From Cladorhizidae sp. MBARI D1340-BT2 (taxonomy: Eukaryota > Porifera > Demospongiae > Poecilosclerida > Cladorhizidae), in the NCBI GenBank assembly GCA_028752905.1, contig JAQNBH010000013.1, positions 17,923,302 to 17,987,301 on the forward strand: a stretch of DNA of 64,000 bases, given 5' to 3'. Shown piece after piece: positions 1 through 11,500 of the stretch (positions are counted from its first letter, which is position 1; every line of letters begins with the position of its first letter). Below the pieces are notes generated by a model that saw only the letters and a program-made list of their open reading frames with translations, did not search any database and was not told where the DNA came from. A program made the translations under genes and the position numbers.

Positions 1-703
1 GTATCCTTACAAGTTGTCTAGACTTAATATGATGACTACATCAAACACTCTGTGGTCACCACCATGTACCATATTAAAATTCCAAAATACACCCACTAAT
101 GTGTGCCAAACCACTTAGCAAACACAACCAAATTAGGTGAGCTCACTTTCTTAAAGTGTAAGTGGGTACAAAGTTTATGTGTGGAGGGTGGGTGAACTTT
201 GTATGAAGGATGAAAGTATTTCCTGAAGAATGAAACTCCTCTGCAGAGTATTTGGAGATAAAAATGTATGTTTTTGCAACTTATGCAGAGCAAACACAAA
301 CATGTAGAGAAACTACAACACCACTTCCAGGAAATGTGGAAATGAGGTCAATTATTAACAATCATAGCAAAGAGTCATAAACATCTTATTTTAAATTTAA
401 GATCACTGCGGCAAGGGGCATGTACACAGAGAGGGAGGGAAAGTGTCTTAAATCCAAATTTCTTACTTTTTGCAAAGTATGAGTGCATATAGAGGAGATG
501 CCTGCATGTTGACACGTTATACAATATACTGAGCTATTTTGAGCTAGTGCAGTTTTTTCCTAATTGAATAGCAAACTTTTTCTGTTCGGTTGGCTATTAG
601 TTTGATTACATGTCTAAAGCCCTGACTAAATCAAGATTAAAATATTCTGAAGAATATATATTGCAAAATTGCTGTTAACTATAGAGCAGTTTAAATATTT
701 AAC

Positions 704-865
704 CGTCTCAATAATCAACTTGTAATTGTATTGCATTGTGCGAGTCTTAGTAGTATCTCATTATTCACGATGAAGGCTAGAGCATCTAGTCGATGCATCT
801 AGAGAATACAATTTCAAGTGGATTATTGATAAGGTTATAGTTATGTCAAATGAGAGTTTGAGAGA
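704..865 (+). repeat. Palindromic MITE-like repeat, copy 1
   Basis: Left arm starts CTCAATAATCAACTTGTAAT. The right arm carries GGCTAGAGCATCTAGTCGA and ends with a decayed version of the family end TCAACTGAGAGTTCATTGAG. The arms are imperfect reverse complements around a short centre. This copy is more diverged than the copies at 1384, 26665 and 54870. Confidence 0.7.
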
Positions 866-1383
866 ACATTGTAAGGTACAGCTAACTTTGGATGCGACTT
901 GCATCATTACGTGTGTGCACAGAGAAAAAGGTATCAACTGTTTTTCCTAATGTAGAGGTGTGGCCTTACAATATGTGAAGAACTAATGAATATTCATGAG
1001 AAACAGATTCAAGATACAATGATACAGTAAACTATATAAGGATGATTCCAACATAACAAGGAGTTTTTATTTGAAATAAAATGTTTGGTTTTGGTTGAAC
1101 ATGGTTGGGTTTTCTGAGTCTAATCTTGTACATAATGCCAGTTGAATCTGCAAGTACTTCAATTGCTTACTTAAATAATTTCAGGCAATTAATTTTAAAA
1201 CAATTCTCTCTTCTAGCTGTACAACATTTAAATATATTTTTTATGCGTGTGTTTGTGAGCAGATCCAGAGTTTGTGACTATAGATATTTCTGGTTATCTG
1301 TTGGTTAATGACTGAAAGTTGGCAGAGGGGGAAAAACTATAGGCTTTGGATAAAATACAGCCAAGACTATTGATTATAATCAT

Positions 1384-1565
1384 CTTCTCAATAATCAACT
1401 TCAAATTGTATTCACTCGATGTTTCAACATGATGCTCTAGCCTTCATTTATTCCTGATGAGGCTAGAGCAACTAGTCGAAACGTCGAATGAATACAATTT
1501 GAAGTTGATTATTGAGAAAGCGATTATAATGTTATTATGATGTCAACTGAGAGTTCATTGAAAGA
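1384..1565 (+). repeat. Palindromic MITE-like repeat, copy 2
   Basis: One of the best-preserved copies. The left arm (CTCAATAATCAACTTCAAAT through GATGCTCTAGCCTTCAT) is mirrored by a right arm (GAGGCTAGAGCAACTAGTCG through TTGAAGTTGATTATTGAG), giving a near-perfect fold-back of about 65 bp per arm. It is followed by the family 3' tail TCAACTGAGAGTTCATTG. No protein is encoded. A non-autonomous element mobilised in trans is the likely explanation, but the superfamily is unknown. Confidence 0.8.
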
Positions 1566-1669
1566 CTATTGATGTTGTGTTGGGTTTCACAGGGATTTGC
1601 CTACATACAATAGGTCAGTTGTGATCCAGCATCAAATTTTAACCAAAACATGGCTCCTTTCTTTCTTTT

Positions 1670-1812
1670 CTGGATAGTCAACTCACTCGACATTTTGAGT
1701 AAGTATTCTTTGATAAAATCCAAGGCATCTTTCAGCTGAAATATCGAGTTAGTAAATTTAAGTCGAAAATTGCAGAAGTCATTGTATCTACTACGTCAAC
1801 TGAGAGTTTGTT
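1670..1812 (+). repeat. Palindromic MITE-like repeat, copy 3 (fragment)
   Basis: Diverged remnant, recognised by ACTCACTCGACATTTTGAG at the left and by ACGTCAACTGAGAGTTTG at the right end. The central GCTCTAGCC/GGCTAGAGC core is lost. Confidence 0.5.
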
Positions 1813-1977
1813 CTGAAAAATGATCTCTTTTTGATGGAAGCTCAAAGCTAACATCAGTACTGAACACATTTGGATTGCTTTGTTGTGTTTGCTCACTTTC
1901 TTTAATGAATGATCAGATGATTGTTTAGTTATAAGTGATTAAGTGATGTGGAAAAACAGCCTATTCAGGGAGACGGG

Positions 1978-2004
1978 GTGGAGGGGGGGAGGGGGGGGGG
2001 GGGA
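1978..2004. repeat. G-rich homopolymer run
   Basis: Short purine tract ending in an uninterrupted run of about a dozen G. It is one of several long G or C runs in the window. Confidence 0.8.
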
Positions 2005-2517
2005 CATTGAAAAATATCTTGGAATAATTTCCGGTGTTGTATAAAGCAGATATTTACTATTACTAAATTTTTATATTTCATTTTCTTAAAGTTGCCAATT
2101 AGTGTGACTTCTTGAGCTCCGGTGGGTTTTCTATTTGTAGACATTCTTCTTGTGTGAAGTTGCGATAGCACATTCAGTTGGAAAAGGATGCAACTGCAAT
2201 GGAGGATTTCTGAGTTGGTGATCTGTCAGATCAAGATTTCAGGCTAACATATTGCTCCTCCTTCATTGAGAGTGTTTCTACTTTATAGCAGCAGGAAAGA
2301 TTTAGCATTCTTGCACAAACCTGAGGTAGAGGAGCATCACACACCCTCACATCCTTCTTCAGTGTCTGTGGATAATATGAAGCTCCACCACTTAAACTGG
2401 TCAAGCTAAAGCATAGACCTTACCTCTAGCACTGCCATAACTATGGTAAGAGCATTGGTCATCTTTGTCTAAGTGTAATGAATTCTCGACCCCCCTCTTC
2501 TGTTCTTACCCATGTAG

Positions 2518-5500
2518 GGTGCTTTGTGTTGACCTTTGTGACCCTGAAGCTACTCGTGTAGCCACAGCTAAAGCCAGGGATCTATTTGGCAAAATTGATA
2601 TATTAGTCAATAATGCAGGCAAGTTTAACTATGGTTAGTGTTATTGTTGGTGGTGGTGAAGGTGAGGCAGAGCTGTTGTGATGGTGGTGGTCCCGCTCAT
2701 GATGAAAGGTGTTGGTTTCATATAAGATTGTAAAATGGCAAGCTATGGAATGAAACACAAATGTGATTACAATCTACATATCAATTATGCACATGGAGGA
2801 GATTGAAGCTGAAACATTGCATGATTGTTGGCTGAGCTGCTTATGTAACCTATTTTATCACAAGAGTGCAATGTACTTGTGGGTGTGTCCACTAGTTACT
2901 TATTCCTGGATGTGTTGATCAAGGTGGTGCAATGTACTTGTGGGCGTGTCTACTCAATCTTTATTTCTGGATATGGAGGAGCCAGTGCACTGCCAGGTCA
3001 TTGAGCTTGACTTCTTTGCCCCCTGGATATTGACCCATGATATCATTCCAGGTGAGAGCGTGTGTGTGTGTGTGTGTGTACATGGATCCATGCATGTGCG
3101 TGTATTAGGATAAGCGATGTAAGACACAAGTATATACCATTGTGTGGGTGGGGTGTGGGTGTGTGGTGCAACGGAACACTCTGAAGGAATAACTTGCTAT
3201 TTTTTGGTAGTAAACTACAAAGTGATAGCATCAGAGAAAGGACTTCAACTTTCCAGATAGATATATACCGGGTCAAAGGACATAAAATTACCTATTAAAA
3301 TTGAACTTCAATCAGCTCTTAAGTTCATCCTGAACAAAATATAACAATAATAATATGGAGGGTAAGCATCACAGGACATCGAAAAGACCCATCAATAAGG
3401 GCAATTTTAACAATTGGTTTCAGTACATCTGATTCCCATCACAAATCATGTGTTGGAATAAAAAGCTGGTTCTAGTGTACATGTTCCAGAATACGAATTT
3501 CATGATTTTGTAATGTTTTTGGGGGGTGTTTGCCAGTTCAGTACTCTAGTAAAGGACAATATACGTGTCAGACATTGACTCCTATATGTATGACAAAGAT
3601 TATTTCCGTGAACGACCAGGAAGCATTCAGAGTCGAATACAAGAGTACTGGTTGGTTGAACAAGTCCGTGCCCGCGCATGGTAAAGAGTAACTATGAGAA
3701 ACGGAACCGAGGAGTTTTGAGCAAGTGACAGAGATAGCGAGTTTTAGACCTATAGCGTAAACTGAGCTAGTTTAGTTTTGAGACATAAATATTGGTTTGA
3801 GACTAGCGTATGATTATTTAGCACTATTTATTTATGTTTGTATTGTATTTAATTGATAAAGTATTTAAACCTACTACAGTTCTTAATTATACTCTTAGTG
3901 AGTGGGAGACAGCAGGAAAGCTGATTTCGGCTTAGACAGAGTTTTGTTGTTTAGGCGTCGTAGGATATACTAGACTACTTAGAGATAGTAGAAGTATTTG
4001 CCTGACAGTGGTGGCAGCGGTGGGATTCTCTTAGTGACAGAGAATCCGGACAACAGTTTAGCTAGTGTGTAATAGTACAGGGGAAACAACTCAGGCTAGG
4101 CCTAGAGAGATTGTGAAACCAAACCCCCTGGTCAGCTAGGCTAATATTGTTTTCGTTGTTTTTTTGGTAAATTTGAAAAAATATTATTTTTAGTGTGTTG
4201 AGGTTGTCATGTCAGAAGAACGACAACATAGAGAATCTCGTCGTCTTTGGAACACCAATCCAGAGGCTCTTCCCCCTCTAGAGTCTATCTCAGACACAAA
4301 TGAACCCTTAGATCGGTTTATGGCTCAATGGCTCCAAATGGATCAACAGAGAACAGAGAGGGAGGAACAGAGGCATGGGAAGGATGGATGACAAGCAGCC
4401 CAGCAACAAGAGAGGTTGTTTCAACATCTGGTCGAGTTTCACAGACCATCAGTGGTTGAGCCACCTCCACCCACTCCTAAACTAACTCTGCAGAAATTTC
4501 AGGAGGGCATGGATGACATGGGTGCTTTTCTGCAAACGTTTGAAGTCACGGCTCAGGCAGGATGATGGCCAGAAGAACAATGGCTTGTATTCCTCCGAAG
4601 CTCACTATCCGGAGCAGGGATGATGGCTATATCAACCCTAAGCTCAACAGAACAGAAGATCATTAAAAGTACTCTATTAGCAATGTAACAAGTCACTACA
4701 GAAACTTACAGAAAGAGGGTTTTTGAGAAGACTTTTGATGGAAGCAACCCTGATGCCTGGTTAAGGGGGCATCAACAAAATTTCCATCAGTGGATCAAAA
4801 AAGGGGCTGAGACTTTGATGCTGATGGAAGTAACCCTGAAAAAACTACCGCAGTGGCTGGAGATACAAATGAGAAATTTAGATCCTAGCACATACGAGGA
4901 GTTGAGTTGAGGCTATTGTGAGGCATCTAGGAGGAGAGAACCAGATGTACCCAGACAATCTGATAGAACGAACAAATTTAGACCAAGAGAGAGCTCAGAG
5001 AGTGACACTCCTACTCGCCTACGAGTACCAAATTCAAGACGAATAGATGTAAACCGATCCCCACCAACAAGTCGAGATTCTAGCAGACTCTCTCCCCGAG
5101 ATCTAAGCCAGATCGAGTGTTTTCGTTGCGGCAAGAAGGGCCACCTAAGAAGTGATTGTAGAGTGAAACTTGAAAAGGTTCACCTCACAAGCACCCCTGA
5201 TGGAAGTAAGACTTTGCCTACATGGACCCGTAGGTTGAAGGTCAACGATAGATCCATTCTTGCCTTTCTAGACACAGGCTGCTCAAAATCAATTGTCCAC
5301 CCCAGATGCATTCGAAAATTGGATTTCCTTGATTGGAACATACCTTATGCTACTGCCAGCTCTAAGAAGACATGGTTTCCAGCAGCCAAGAACCAGCTGC
5401 AAGTGGAGAAAAAGTGCATTGATTTAGCAGTAGGGGTATCTCTCCACATCGGAATCGACATGTTAATGGGACGAGATGTTCCTCATTTTCAGAGGTTTCT

Positions 5501-8500
5501 GAAAGAGGAGCTGGACACTGAAGCAGAGTTAAACCCAGTTCATGAAGAAAGAAAGTAGACAACACTGGCACGTGAGGAAGTGGTGATGATCACAACCAGA
5601 GCAAAAGCAGAAAAATAAAGCCAACTTAGGCAGAAAGAGGAACAGCAACAAGAGGATGACAACCCAGTTATCCAACCAGTGGAACTAGAAGATGAGCTAG
5701 AAGAAGATGTTGACATGGAAAGTAGTGCTACAACACTAGACCAGAACACAGAAGAAGATGAATCAATTTTTGAGACAGTATCTCCGGAGAAACTACGAGT
5801 ACTACAAAAACAAGATCCTACCCTAAATAAAATCAGAGAAAAAGCTAAAGAGGGAAGCAGTCTTTTCTTTTGGGAGAATGAATTACTGCCCTATCACCAG
5901 AATTGGAAAAAGCTCATTATCGTTCCCAAGGCTGCCCGTACCCGAATTCTACAAATGGCCCACAACTCTCCCGTGGCAGGACATTTTGGCCAGGCCAGAA
6001 CTCTTGAAGCCAGGATGGATTGGCAAGGTATTGCTAAAGATGTAGGAATAATGTGTAAATCATGCACTGTGTGTCAGAGAGCTGGACCAGCAGTAGCAGG
6101 TAGAGCCCCATTGCATCCCCTACCCATAATTAAGCACCCTTTCAACGCATTGCCATGGACATATTTGGGCTCATTAAAAGAATAACTGCCAGGAATAAAT
6201 ATTTCCTTGTTATAATGGATTATATGACCAAGTGGCCAGAGGCTAATTCCTCTGCGTAATATGACAGCAGAAACAGTGCTTAACTGTTTAATTGAATTGA
6301 CCTCTAGACTTGGGGTACCTCAAGAGATATTAACTGACAATGGCACTAACTTTATGTCAAAGACTGTTAAACAGTTTTGTGAGATGACAGGGATCAATCA
6401 GATCAGGACCTCCCCATACCACCCCCAAACGGATGGTATGGTGGAGAAGTTTAACTCAACAATGAAGAGGCTTCTGAAGAAACTGACCTCCACTCATGGA
6501 AAGGAATGGGACAAATGCCTACCTTTTGTCTTATGGGCTTACAGGGGGACTGTGCACAGCACAACAGGATTCTCTCCATTCCACTGCTCTTTGGAAGAGA
6601 GATGAGCTTACCTTTGGACGAACTTGCCAAATTCTGGAAGAATAAAGAGGAGACAAATGATGTGAACATGGTAGAGTACATCATAACCCTAAAGGAGAAC
6701 ATACAACTAGTACAGCAAATAGCAAAAGAAAATGAGACAAAGGAAAAAGAGAGTCACAAATATTACCACGACAGGAAAGCAACTCATCGAATTCGAAGTT
6801 GGAGATTTTGTTCTCATATTCAGACAGCAGGAAAGCTGATTTCGGCTTAGACAGAGTTTTGTTGTTTAGGCGTCGCAGGATACTAGACTACTTAGAGATA
6901 GTAGAAGTATTTGCCTGACAGTGGTGGCAGTGGTGGGCAGCAGACAAATTGAGTAGTGAGTGGCAGGGACCCTACATTGTCACAGAAAAGATTACTCCAG
7001 TGACCAATAAAGTAGATTAAGGAACTACAAGGAAGAAGTTCCATGTTTTCCACATCAATGGTATGAAGTCATGGGTGTCACCTACTCCAGCTGTGTTTCT
7101 CGCATTGGATGACGAATTAGACGATCCCTTCATGGAAGATTCGAAAGTGGTGAACAAAGAAAAAACCCAACTCTCATTGGAACAGCAGCAACAACTCACA
7201 CAGTTAAAGAAGGAGTATCAGGATGTAATCAGGATGTTCCTGGGAGGACGAGCTTTGTGGAACATTGTATTGTTACTCGAGATGCTGTACCCGTCCGACT
7301 GCCTCCATACCGACTCGCACATAAGTCACAGGATTTTTTGAGAGAAGAGATCAAGAACTTGTTGGATCAAGGAATCATCGAACTGTCACGTAGTCCATGG
7401 GCTGCTCCCATAGTGCTGGTAGCAAAGAAGGAAGGATCGATGAGGATGTGCGTAGATTACCGGAAACTGAATGCTGTCACTCATGGAGATCTTTACCCAC
7501 TACCACATATTGACGATCTGATTGACGGGATAGGAAAGGCATGGTAAATAACCACATTAGATTTAACTAAGGATACTACCAGGTACCTATGGAAGATTCT
7601 AGTAAAGAAAAAACAGCTTTTGTCACTCCATGGGGCAAGTGTCAATTTATTACCATGCCCTTTGGCCTTGTGTCAGCCCCAACAACTTTCCAGAGATTAA
7701 TGAACCAAGTGCTTGAAGGTTTATACACTTTTGCAACTGCCTATTTAGACGACATCCTTATACATAGTCTGTCCTGGGACGATCATATGAAACATTTGAG
7801 ACAAGTCTTTACCAAGATCAGAGAGGCAGGGTTATGCATTAAAGAAATAAAAATGTAATTTCACTGTCAATGAGTGTGTGTATCTGGGACACATTGTTGG
7901 AGAAGGAAGGGTGAAACCAATGGAATGCGAGATTCAAGCAGTGCAATCTTTCCGGAAGCCACAGACCGAGAAGGAAGTGCGATCCTTTTTGGGACTATGT
8001 GGGTATTACCGTCGATTCAATACTAATTTTGCAACCATAGCCACTCCCCTCACTGAACTTATAAGAAAGAAAATGCCAAACAAAGTAAAATGGACAATAC
8101 TATGTGATCAGTCATTCAAAAAATTGAAAGATGCTTTAACAAAATACCCAGTGTTGACCACTCCAAATTGGAATGAACAGTTTATTCTGCAGACAGATGC
8201 ATCTGCAACAGGCATTGGCTATGTCCTAAGCCCTACAAAGAAATGAACATCCCATCGCTTTCGGTTCAAGGAAGTTATTACCAAGGGAGCAAAGATATTC
8301 TGCTATCGAGCGTGAAGCTCAAGCTATAGTTTCAGGAATTCGTAACTTTCTAGTGTACTTAGATGGAACAAAGTTTCTAATCGAAACAGATCATGACCCT
8401 CTCACCAAACTCACTGGTATGAAAGATAGTCACGGACGTTTGGGGTGATGGACTTTGGCTTTATAACCCTTCAATTTCACAGTAAAACACAAAGCAGGGA

Positions 8501-11500
8501 TAGCCAACAGAAATGCTGATGGGCTTTCTCGAGAACATGGTTCTCGAGTTAAGGAAAGGGAGATGGCATACATTGACTCCTATATGTATGACAAAGATTA
8601 TTACTCCATGAACGACCAGGAAGCATTCAGAGTCGAATACGGGAGTATACTGATTGGTTGAACAAGTCCGTGCCCGTGCATGGTAAAGAGTAACTATGAG
8701 AAACGGAACCGAGGAGTTTTGAGCGAGTGACAGAGATAGCGAGTTTTATACCTATAGCGTAAACTGAGCTACTTTAGTTTTGAGACATACATATTGGTTT
8801 GAGACTAGTGTATGATTATTTAGCACTATTTATTTATGTTTGTATTGTATTTAATTGATAAAGTATTTAAACCTACTACAGTTCTTAATTATACTCTTAG
8901 TGAGTGGGAGACAGCAGGAAAGCTGATTTCGGCTTAGACAGAGTTTTGTTGTTTAGGCGTTGCAGGATACTAGACTACTTAGAGATAGTAGAAGTATTTG
9001 CCTGACAATATGTTTTTAGAGCAATAAAATAAAATAAAATAAAACTGCTAAAATCATTACATCAAAATGACAAAACCATCATTTGGGCTGAAAGGAAATC
9101 CTACAAAGGAATTTTAGCTAAAATACATGTATAAATTTAATTTTTGGGAAGTAAGGGGGCGGGGGGAGAAGACCCCTTTTTGAAATAGAGTTGTACCAAA
9201 ATGCTGAACTCCATAGTTCCATGAAGATGAGTTTTATGGTTTTACCATTTAAAATGTCTGGCTCTTTACTACTTTAACAAAATATACATTTACAAAATTC
9301 AATTTACTCACTCAACATTTCGGCTAGGTACTCTAGACTAGAACATTTAGCCCAAACATCGAGTGAGCAAATTTAAGTTGATTATTGAGCAAGTCATCAT
9401 ATCCACCTATTTCAACTGAGAGTTCGTTGAGAATTTACCTAAGATTCAAGTCACACTGAAAGTAATTTTAGAGCTACATAGAGACTGAAATCACCAATAA
9501 GTAATTAGTTGCCAGTGAGAGTTTAGCCGAGATATGAGCTTTATTTGTTTGTTTGTTTGTTGTTGTTGTTTTTACACCAGGAGGAGGATTAGCTCTCTTC
9601 CATCTTAAAATTTGGTAATAAACAAATATGGTTCACTTAATATGTTGTTCTTTTTTAGGGATGATAGAGAATGGGTTTGGTCATGTGGTTAATATCTCGT
9701 CCACCTGTGGGAGGGCAGAGCCAAGCAATCGCTCGTCTTACTGCTCAGCAGTTGAGACAATAGCTCTATGTAGACACCAATATCACACTGGGTTGAGGCA
9801 GGTTGGAGTAGGTGGACAATAGCTCCATGGGGATACACACGGGATCAATATCATGGGCAGGTTGAAGTAGGTATCATAGCTGTATGAGAACACACTGGAC
9901 CAAAACCATCATGAATGTGTCACCTGTTGCAATCTAACAGATAACTTATTTGGATAGATTAGTGCTAGCAGACTGATAATGGCCAGGTGAAGTTTTGTGG
10001 GGATGGTATACAAAATGCCAACATTTTTACTTACTTGCTAAATACTGTTTCCTCGAAAAAAACATGCGCGTTCTGTTCATTTCATGAGCTGCCTAGCTGC
10101 ACATACTAGATGGTATTCTATTATTTCAACATGCCTATCAGATATGCACACAATGATTGCATGAGACCACAAGATATTAAAAGGTGCCAATCATTGATAA
10201 TAGCTGTGTTCATGCTCTAGCCATCATCCTATATCATCATCTATTTCATGCTTGCAGATGGATCGTTACGTCAATCTCTCTCAATTTTTCTGTGGAGGTT
10301 GGTTGTCCTGTTGGCAAAATTTGCAGCAACACTTTCTACTACTTGCAAGGGCTTTAAACAGTGAATGCTGCCATCATGTGATCCATCCTGAGTGAAATGC
10401 CCATTTTTGGAGGAATTGATTATCACTTTGATAGTGTCATATTTTTTTTGTTGGTGTGTGGTTTAATAGAGGGTTTGTTCTAATTTTTTCCTCGATATAG
10501 AAAACTGTGAGCGTTCTATTCGAGGGGTCATTCTATTCGAGGAATTTCAGTCACGTACACTTGCCCCCCTCACCCCTCCATGTTGCTTAAGCTGAGCCAC
10601 CCTTCCCCTTGTTATGGTGTCTCTGCATCCTCAGTCTCCTTTTAGAACTTGACAAGAGTTGCATGGGAAACTCCACCAAACATTATTCTATAGCATGCTT
10701 ATTGCTATAGCGGATATGCTTATGCATATTGCTTTATGGTGGCTTGTTTTTGTGTTTTTGTTTGAAAATATTCTCGAGAGTAAATGGTAAATAAAATAAC
10801 TTTTAGTTATTTGTATTCAAACTACGTAGCACATGAGCTGCAGCATTATATTAAACTAACCATCCTGACCTTCCCCCATGCAACCAAAAAATGGATTAGC
10901 CATGGACATGCACTGGAAAATTACCAGGACGAACGGAAGTGGTGGAACACACAATCGACACTGGGGATGCCACCCCCATCCGACTACCAGCCTACAAGCT
11001 CGCCCACACCACCCATTAGTTCCTCAGGAAGGAAATCCACGATCTCTTGCAACAAGGCTTAATTGTACACTCAAAGAGCCCCTGGGCAGCCCCGGTGGTG
11101 ATCGTACCGAAGGCCGACGGAGGGAAACGGCTCTGTGTAGATTATCGGAAGTTAAACTTAATCACACAGGCCGACCCTTACCCCATCCCACGTATCGAGG
11201 AGCTGATCGATCGAGTAGGAGGGGCCAAGTGGATCTCCACAATGGACCTAACCAAAGGGTATTGGCAAGTACCCATGGAGAAGGCAAGCCAACCCAAGAC
11301 TGCCTTCGTCACTCCATGGGGAAAATACCACTTTACCACCATGCCCTTTGGTTTGGCATCCGCCCCCTCCACATTCCAGCGGTTGATGGACAACGTCCTG
11401 GCCGATACCACCGAATACGCCGCCCCGTACCTGGATGACATCATTATTTTTAGCCACACATGGGAAGAACACGTGAACCACCTAGCAGAGGTATTCACCA

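Larger units (their letters stand above)
1..2517. other. Non-coding stretch with MITE fragments
   Basis: I see no convincing coding exon here. The stretch holds two copies and one fragment of the window's palindromic MITE-like family (listed separately), a G-rich run near 1978-2004, and otherwise AT-rich unique sequence. It lies upstream of the first recognised exon of the dehydrogenase gene. The missing first exon(s) of that gene, with the glycine-rich nucleotide-binding motif, were looked for and not found. They may lie beyond the left edge. Confidence 0.6.
3566..9007 (+). mobile_element. Ty3/gypsy LTR retrotransposon, Gmr1-like, decayed
   Basis: A 5.4-kb element bounded by two ~440-bp LTRs and flanked by a 5-bp target duplication with one change (ATACG at 3561-3565, ATATG at 9008-9012). 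Domain order, read in several frames: Gag with CCHC knuckle, aspartic protease, integrase (zinc finger, DDE core, GPY/F-like module), reverse transcriptase, RNase H, polypurine tract. Integrase before reverse transcriptase is the Ty1/copia order. Within Ty3/gypsy elements it is known from the Gmr1 clade. Many stops and frameshifts mean it cannot make its proteins now. It lies inside an intron of the dehydrogenase gene in the same orientation. Confidence 0.9.

Noticed and set aside
1105..1308. 67-codon plus-strand frame
   Set aside because: Hydrophobic AT-driven composition, no motif or splice signal.
3043..3276. Minus-strand frame rich in His and Thr
   Set aside because: It comes from the (TG)n repeat.
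10878..11498. Several open frames overlapping the reverse transcriptase on both strands
   Set aside because: They are shadow frames of the pol reading frame at 10924-12369, which carries all the motifs.
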